NCBI GenBank assembly: GCA_946803715.1
Contig: CAMPET010000056.1
Span: forward strand, 267,781 to 280,930
DNA: 13,150 nucleotides
From: Beroe ovata
Taxonomy: Eukaryota; Ctenophora; Nuda; Beroida; Beroidae
Reading direction: 5' to 3'
Part shown: positions 8,468 to 13,150 of the stretch, one piece after another
Layout: the number at the start of each line of letters is the position of its first letter
Numbering within the stretch: the stretch's first letter is position 1
Translations under genes and position numbers: made by a program
The notes under the pieces: model-generated
The model's input: only the letters and a program-made list of their open reading frames with translations
What the model was told of the DNA's origin: nothing
Databases searched by the model: none

Positions 8468-9459
8468 ATGGCTGGTGCAATGATTGACCCAAGAATGATG
8501 GATCTTGTGTGGACTGACCGTAGTGATTATGAGATGTTGCTCATCAAACGTCCAGTTTCAACACAAGCACAGCCATCCTGTGCTAAAAGTACTGCACCAG
8601 CAGCTGTGTCCTCAAAACAGCCATCTGTCAATGTGACTTCAGTCAAAGCTTCTGCCAAGGCCTCCTCTGTCCCAGATGATGCTAAAAGTAAGTAAATTTT
8701 CTGAATGAATTGAATAAGCTCCTCCTTATCTATGAAATAGTTTTCCCTCACAACTTATTATTATTTCATTTGAACTTAAATCTAATAATTTCCTCAGATT
8801 TGATAGCAGAACTAGAGGCTGCTCGAGGATTTATAAGAGCTTCTTTGGAAAAGACATGCTCTACTACAACAATGGAAACTCTACAAGAAAGGGCTACTCG
8901 CCTTGAAACAAGCAATATGTCCTTACGTAAGTTGGTTGAAGATCTGACTAAGCAGATAGAACATCTGGAGTCCAAAGCAAAAATTGTTTCCAAGCCTGTT
9001 CCTCAAGCTGAAAGCAAGCCTAGTGCCAAGCCAGCTCCCAAGAAAGAAGAAAGTGACGATGACTTCAATTTCTCTGACAGTGATGAAGATGAAGGTCCTA
9101 AAGAGTCTGCAATGGAGAGAATGAAGCGACTCAATGCTGAGAAGAAGGCTGCTGAGGAGGCTGCAGCTAAGAAGAAGAAGCCTGCTCAAGTTTTGAAGTC
9201 GAATGTTGTCATTGATGTAAAGCCATGGGATGATGAAACTGACATGAACGAGATGGAGAAAGCAGTAAGGAGCATTTCAATGGATGGTCTTGTGTGGGGT
9301 GACAGCAAACTTGTTGAAATGGCATTTGGAATCAAAAAGTTGCAGATCAGCACATGTATTGTTGATGATCTTGTTGGTCTATATGACTTGGAAGATAAGA
9401 TTCAAGAGTTTGAGGATTTGGTGCAATCAGTCGATATTGTTGCTCACAACAAGATCTAA
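8468..9459 (+). CDS. EEF1D: eEF1B guanine-exchange subunit, delta-like (copy 1)
   Basis: Subunit of the eEF1B complex that recharges eEF1A with GTP. Exons 8468-8687 and 8798-9459 (TAA at 9457-9459) join in phase 1 (AAAA|GTAAGT ... CCTCAG|AT), giving 293 residues; human EEF1D is 281. The N-terminus has VWTDRSDYE, like the W.DK..Y start of delta subunits. A Ser/Ala-rich linker follows, then [18 protein letters not shown] and a leucine-zipper coil (about 100-145). Next come an acidic patch with potential CK2 sites ([13 protein letters not shown]) and the exchange domain ([39 protein letters not shown] at the end). In-frame TAA at 8408 bounds the start. A perfect donor GTAAGT begins at the base after the stop codon. 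A second GTAAGT at 8928 inside the coil could cause alternative splicing. No GST-like N-domain, so delta rather than beta. Confidence 0.94.
9015..9459 (+). repeat. Duplicated eEF1B exchange-domain block, copy A
   Basis: 445 bp identical to 9850-10294 (offset 835) except for one silent C/T difference at 9450/10285. Identity begins inside the linker (CAAGCCTAGTGCC) and ends exactly with the stop codon. The sequences on both sides are unrelated or strongly diverged. Confidence 0.97.
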
Positions 9460-9659
9460 GTAAGTTGCTTCAATAACATCTATTAAAGTTGCTTCTTGTG
9501 CTATATCTATAATCTTTGCTCATATTCTCAAATATTTTTGTTTCACTTTGATGTTTGCATTTTCATTGAGTGTGTGTGGCATCGTGTGAGGTTGAGAATA
9601 TCAATTTTTGTCACATCTATATTGAATTGCCCTGCATATTTGCTATCACTGATACTGTC

Positions 9660-9665
9660 AATAAA
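9660..9665 (+). terminator. AATAAA poly(A) signal after eEF1B copy 1
   Basis: A canonical AATAAA 201 bases after the copy 1 stop. It is only 20 bases before the acceptor-like AG at 9686-9687 that precedes copy 2. It could end the copy 1 mRNA, in competition with splicing across 9460-9687. Confidence 0.55.
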
Positions 9666-9691
9666 TAAGCCACTATTTCCACTTTAGCAAC

Positions 9692-10294
9692 ATGCAGCTT
9701 TTTGGTGGACTAGAAGGACGAATTGAGAAGTTGGAGGCTGAAAATGCCCACCTTTTCAATGTGACAAACATCCTTGCCAAGCGTTTGGCTGAACTTGAAA
9801 AAGTTATGGATGGTCAAGCTGTTACGTCTGCTGTTCCAGTTGTTGACAACAAGCCTAGTGCCAAGCCAGCTCCCAAGAAAGAAGAAAGTGACGATGACTT
9901 CAATTTCTCTGACAGTGATGAAGATGAAGGTCCTAAAGAGTCTGCAATGGAGAGAATGAAGCGACTCAATGCTGAGAAGAAGGCTGCTGAGGAGGCTGCA
10001 GCTAAGAAGAAGAAGCCTGCTCAAGTTTTGAAGTCGAATGTTGTCATTGATGTAAAGCCATGGGATGATGAAACTGACATGAACGAGATGGAGAAAGCAG
10101 TAAGGAGCATTTCAATGGATGGTCTTGTGTGGGGTGACAGCAAACTTGTTGAAATGGCATTTGGAATCAAAAAGTTGCAGATCAGCACATGTATTGTTGA
10201 TGATCTTGTTGGTCTATATGACTTGGAAGATAAGATTCAAGAGTTTGAGGATTTGGTGCAATCAGTCGATATTGTTGCTCACAATAAGATCTAA
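9692..10294 (+). CDS. eEF1B exchange domain with alternative coiled coil (copy 2)
   Basis: An open frame of 200 residues. The C-terminal 148 residues are identical to copy 1 (acidic patch and full exchange domain, ending AHNKI). The N-terminal 52 differ: a leucine-zipper coil, [15 protein letters not shown] then [12 protein letters not shown], aligns without gaps to the copy 1 coil but shares mainly heptad leucines. The linker ends VPVVDN before the duplicated block. The segment before the coil seen in copy 1 ([12 protein letters not shown]) is missing. A good acceptor (CCACTTTAG at 9679-9687) lies 4 bases before the ATG. Copy 1's phase-1 exon does not join it in frame. It may be a separate short protein, a downstream cistron, an alternative terminal exon with an unseen 5' partner, or a partial duplicate. 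Coding potential is certain; gene structure is not. Confidence 0.8.
   Translation: MQLFGGLEGRIEKLEAENAHLFNVTNILAKRLAELEKVMDGQAVTSAVPVVDNKPSAKPAPKKEESDDDFNFSDSDEDEGPKESAMERMKRLNAEKKAAEEAAAKKKKPAQVLKSNVVIDVKPWDDETDMNEMEKAVRSISMDGLVWGDSKLVEMAFGIKKLQISTCIVDDLVGLYDLEDKIQEFEDLVQSVDIVAHNKI
9850..10294 (+). repeat. Duplicated eEF1B exchange-domain block, copy B
   Basis: Partner of 9015-9459. After the stop codon copy A continues GTAAGTTGC, whereas copy B continues ATTTCAGAACC, which reads like the two opposite ends of an intron. Confidence 0.97.
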
Positions 10295-10479
10295 ATTTCA
10301 GAACCACCCATAGTAGTGTTGGTTTCTTTTTATTCATATAATTTAACAAATTACAATAGTTGTGTTGTTTTATTCCAATTTCAGTCCATTTTTTCTTACA
10401 TAACTATTTGCTCAGTCAGCTTTCTTGATGCAATAAGATGAACTTTTACTTTTGTCTAACAAATTCCCTATCTAGAGAT

Positions 10480-11313
10480 ATGCCGACATGGCTGCAGATT
10501 GATAGCGGTCTGTTGTACTATCACATATCCGAATCTGACATAAATGTCAAGGTTTTAAACAAATCAGGACAATGTTACAAGTGCTCACAGCTCCGAGTTG
10601 AGCTACCTGACCTTTGTACGAGCTTCAATCCCCAGTGTCAGTTTAGTGAGGGAGTAATACTGAAACAGCTGGAAAATGCTTTGGAATGTACTTCTAATCT
10701 TTGTATCAGTGAGGACTGTATCACAATATCCTCTCCAATTGAACTTTCCTCCATCACGCTCCAGTTTTCATGGGAGTTCCCTCTGACACTGTGTTCAGAT
10801 GTCATAGAAGATGTAATGCATCCATTTCTTATCTCCATGATGCATCTTTTAGAACAAAAACAATCTCTCATCGCTCTTGTAAAGAAGAAAGATAAGGAAA
10901 TAGCAGAGTTCAAATCTCTGGGCCTGACGCTTTCCAAAAAGTCTAAAATATCTCCTCCATTCGATCCATGCAAATTCATGGAGACATTGCCAGTTCCAGA
11001 TATGTCTGCACATGATATTATCTCCCGAGATACCTTCAAAGAGGCTCTGCAGCAAGCTCTACAAAGGAATAAACACACTTCACCGATTAAGAAGAAATCT
11101 AAGCAGGTTCAGCCAGCCGGCATAACATTTGACGATTCCCAGCCTGACTGTCAACTGTACACGGACACTGATGTTAAAATGAGCAGTACGAAACATGAGA
11201 ATGAAAGTGACGGTCGTGGTACTCAAGACATCAAGCCGGAACATGATGATGGTATGGTCAAATCACCCCCAGTGATACCCACCATGAAGAGGAAAAAGCC
11301 AAGACGATTGTGA
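10480..11313 (+). CDS. NHEJ1: XLF / Cernunnos (NHEJ1), non-homologous end-joining factor
   Basis: XLF bridges DNA ends with XRCC4, Ku and ligase IV in the nucleus. Intronless frame of 277 residues from this ATG. The head begins TWLQIDSGLL (human: AWLQLAENSLL). FSWEFPL matches the conserved FYWNFHC at the end of the head domain. A coiled-coil stalk follows (HLLEQKQSLIALVKKKDKEI), then an unstructured polar tail. The C-terminus PTMKRKKPRRL corresponds to the human XLF Ku-binding motif KVKRKKPRGLFS, but stops at Leu and lacks the final Phe-Ser. The human protein has 299 residues. An alternative in-frame ATG at 10438 would add 14 residues, but that segment (CTAAC at 10456, then a pyrimidine-rich stretch and TAG at 10473-10475) looks like the end of an intron. 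It starts only 185 bp after the eEF1B copy 2 stop. Confidence 0.9.
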   Translation: MPTWLQIDSGLLYYHISESDINVKVLNKSGQCYKCSQLRVELPDLCTSFNPQCQFSEGVILKQLENALECTSNLCISEDCITISSPIELSSITLQFSWEFPLTLCSDVIEDVMHPFLISMMHLLEQKQSLIALVKKKDKEIAEFKSLGLTLSKKSKISPPFDPCKFMETLPVPDMSAHDIISRDTFKEALQQALQRNKHTSPIKKKSKQVQPAGITFDDSQPDCQLYTDTDVKMSSTKHENESDGRGTQDIKPEHDDGMVKSPPVIPTMKRKKPRRL

Positions 11314-11429
11314 TTCGAAAAGGTGAGATTTGGAGACAAATGAGGGAATCGTGCAGCTAATGAAGTGTTACTGTACAGAGTATCATACTGTAACACTGTA
11401 TGCTGCAGACAGAGACTCAGTTTAGCCAA

Positions 11430-11454
11430 AGTGTCCGGTGTATCGCCGGACACT
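11430..11454. repeat. 9-bp stem hairpin AGTGTCCGG / CCGGACACT
   Basis: Perfect 9-bp arms with a 7-base loop, 117 bp after the XLF stop. It could be a 3'UTR structure; there is no U-tract and no known function. Confidence 0.6.
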
Positions 11455-11707
11455 GACCGAGATTTCTGTACACCCCCAGTAATGATCACTGTGTCCAGTG
11501 TGCAGTACTGCCATTGCAGATACAGTACAGCTGAATATTGTGTGCTTTCAGGAAAACCAACGTACAAGTGATGTAAGGATGTGGACTAACCATCGCCAAC
11601 ACATAGGTATGACATGTTAACAGTGTGATGACTAGTGGTAATAGTGTAGTGGTAACAGTGTAGATATCTGATATATCTGTGTGTCAGCAGTGAAGAAACC
11701 ACCTCTC

Positions 11708-11756
11708 CACACACACACACACACATGTATGTGTGTGTGTGTGTATGCGTGTGTGT
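11708..11756. repeat. (CA)n-ATGTAT-(GT)n palindromic microsatellite
   Basis: A CA run flips directly into a GT run across a 6-base centre, making a self-complementary sequence that could extrude as a hairpin. Confidence 0.85.
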
Positions 11757-11810
11757 ATGAGGTTCTGAGCTGGCTAATGAGGATAGCTCTACTGTATCTA
11801 GTAATGTACA

Positions 11811-11852
11811 TGACATTGTCACATGACAGCCATGTCATGGATAGCAATGTCA
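11811..11852. repeat. Nested hairpin
   Basis: Outer arms TGACATTG (11811-11818) and CAATGTCA (11845-11852) enclose inner arms CATGACA (11822-11828) and TGTCATG (11833-11839), all perfect. Confidence 0.55.
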
Positions 11853-12429
11853 CATTGTGAGAAGTAGTTTTCAATCTGAGGCAAGTGTGTGTGATGACAT
11901 ATGACTGCTACTGATGCTAGTTTAATAGCTGTGTAGTAGTGTTCTGATCTTCTTGTCACTCATGCAATGGAAATGGAAAAAGGGGGTGGTACTCTGTGTG
12001 AGTTGTCATGGAAACATAATTACAGGTGACTGCGAGTTAATGAAGAGGACACTGAGAACAGATAGCTCAAACCCGCATCATGAATACGATGTTATCTGCT
12101 GTCTGCTTTAGTAGGATGGGTGACAGTGTAATTGCCCCATTAGGAAGAGATGCGTTGTATTTACACTCATGTAATTTATAGTGTACACAGTTTCAAGTGT
12201 GATTGTACAGCTCATAGTGTGAAAATATTCATTCCTATTCAGTTGAATTTTTATTTTATTTATTTGACTGTTAGAATGTTTATACTTTATATGAACTTTG
12301 TGTAATGTAAATACTGGTAAAGTGTTTGTTGTTCTTTATCTCGACCTAATGCTGACTGCAGAGTGCAGAGTCTATTGAATAATGTTGAATATCACGCGTC
12401 ACTGGAGATGATTTCCCGAACTAATCATC

Positions 12430-12439
12430 CCATATAAGG
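12430..12439 (+). promoter_or_regulatory. CArG box / TATA-like element of pyruvate kinase
   Basis: CCATATAAGG is a perfect CC(A/T)6GG SRF-binding consensus and contains TATAA at 12433-12437. It ends 31 bp before the ATG. As a TATA box it would put transcription start at about 12463, leaving a 5'UTR of under 10 bases. Motif match only. Confidence 0.4.
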
Positions 12440-12470
12440 TTTAATCACCCCAACATCTCTCTTAGTGACC

Positions 12471-12623
12471 ATGTCATCCCTACTGGAGGCTAGTCATTCA
12501 TGCTCGCTCATTCACATGACAAACCTGTCTGTGTTTGATAAGGAGCGAAGTATCAGAAACACTGGCATTATCTGCACTATAGGACCTGCTAGTCGACAGG
12601 TACAATGTGTGATATATCGCACC

Positions 12624-12665
<42 letters not shown>

Positions 12666-13116
12666 ATGTGTACGTGTGTGTCTGTGTGTCTGTGTGTGTC
12701 TGTGTCTGTGTGTGTCTGTATCTGTGTATGTCTGTATCAGTTTTATCACTCACTTTCTGATCTGACAACTCCACTAGGTGGAAACACTAACTCGACTGAT
12801 AGAAGCTGGAATGAACATTGCCCGCATGAACTTTTCCCACGGGACGCACGATTACCACGCTGAGACTATCAGGAATGTGAGGGAAGCGGCGGAAAAAGCC
12901 CGCCCATTCGGCAACAAGCGGCCCGTGGCCATTGCACTGGACACCAAGGGACCGGAGATCCGCACGGGAAATCTCAAGTCGAGTGGTGAAGGGTACAGTG
13001 AGGTGCACCTGAAAACGGGTCAGGAGATAGTGGTGTCAACGAGGAAAGATCATTATGCGGAGTGCGGGGCGGAACTGGTCTATGTGGACTACGCCAACAT
13101 CGTCAATATCATGGAG
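12471..13116 (+). CDS. PKM: Pyruvate kinase, first two coding exons (partial)
   Basis: Last enzyme of glycolysis: phosphoenolpyruvate plus ADP to pyruvate plus ATP, cytosolic. Exons 12471-12599 (43 codons) and 12778-13116 (113 codons) join in phase 0 (CGACAG|GTACAA ... CCACTAG|GTGGAA); exon 2 ends ATGGAG|GTAAGG and the gene continues past the right edge. Exon 1 carries [14 protein letters not shown], which opens the catalytic barrel. Exon 2 has [15 protein letters not shown], with the conserved Arg-Met-Asn-Phe-Ser-His active-site segment, and [12 protein letters not shown], with the catalytic Asp/Thr/Lys region leading into the lid (B) domain. The 156 visible residues match the animal PKM/PKLR type closely. 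An acceptor-like TCTCTTAG ends 5 bases before the ATG. Confidence 0.95.
12625..12738. repeat. (TG)n/(TGTC)n microsatellite, pyruvate kinase intron 1
   Basis: TG run grading into TGTATG and TGTGTC units; it occupies most of the 178-bp intron. Confidence 0.93.
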
Positions 13117-13150
13117 GTAAGGAGGAGTTAGGGGGAGTAGAGGGGGAGTG

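Larger units (their letters stand above)
11314..12429. other. Non-coding region between XLF and pyruvate kinase
   Basis: No conserved frame on either strand. It holds several small hairpins, a (CA)n(TG)n palindrome, AGTGGTAACAGTG-type words near 11634-11662, and an AT-rich part at 12160-12310. It should contain the XLF 3' end and the pyruvate kinase promoter; no canonical AATAAA was found close after the XLF stop. Confidence 0.6.

Noticed and set aside
8923-9189. Leu/Ser-rich minus ORF, with a counterpart at 9710-10024
   Set aside because: Antisense of the Lys/Glu-rich eEF1B linker; it appears twice only because the block is duplicated.
8468-10294. Mutually exclusive terminal exons of one eEF1B gene sharing the first exon
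   Set aside because: Kept only as an alternative: exon 8468-8687 ends in phase 1, and joining it to the acceptor at 9687 meets a stop within nine codons; no compatible donor was found.
10638-11078. 146-residue minus ORF
   Set aside because: Antisense shadow of XLF.
11586-11874. Small minus-strand ORFs
   Set aside because: They run through the (CA)n(TG)n palindrome and show no conserved sequence.

Overview
The window is nuclear DNA from an animal, very probably a non-vertebrate one. Five recognisable eukaryotic genes have short GT-AG introns (88 to about 840 bp), and the non-coding DNA is rich in TG/CA microsatellites and short minisatellites. Tankyrase (a typical metazoan gene) and an XLF with a Ku-binding tail fit an animal. 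The phylum cannot be fixed from sequence alone; a compact early-branching invertebrate such as a sponge is a guess. Two isolated N bases (4558, 6214) mark it as a draft assembly.

Layout. 1-2354, minus strand: the 5' part of tankyrase. Four N-terminal ankyrin exons are visible and the rest lies left of the window; its introns hold five tandem-repeat arrays. 2355-2869: intergenic, rich in short GGTTACC/GGTAACC palindromes. 2870-5266, minus: a complete six-exon gene for proteasome lid subunit Rpn6 (PSMD11), 417 residues. 5267-8467: a gene desert of decayed elements: a 128-bp inverted-repeat element, two pieces of an L2/CR1-like LINE in opposite orientations, a 104-bp TA-flanked terminal-inverted-repeat element and a CpG-rich stretch. 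8468-10294, plus: an eEF1B-delta-like exchange factor gene, followed 232 bp later by a second reading frame with a different coiled coil but a nearly identical guanine-exchange end. 10480-11313, plus: intronless XLF/NHEJ1. 11314-12470: non-coding with small hairpins. 12471 to the right edge, plus: the first two coding exons of pyruvate kinase.

The genes are housekeeping or DNA-repair functions and do not form one pathway. PSMD11 and tankyrase lie head-to-tail on minus; the eEF1B copies and XLF are packed closely on plus. The observations most worth checking are: (1) the duplicated eEF1B domain, whose identity (444 of 445 bases) stops exactly at the stop codon, where a splice donor follows immediately; (2) splice-acceptor-like sequence just before several start codons, suggesting 5'UTR introns or spliced-leader trans-splicing of a small gene cluster; (3) minisatellites in three introns whose repeat unit copies the adjacent genuine 5' splice site. 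I found no prokaryotic system, CRISPR array, tRNA or rRNA.
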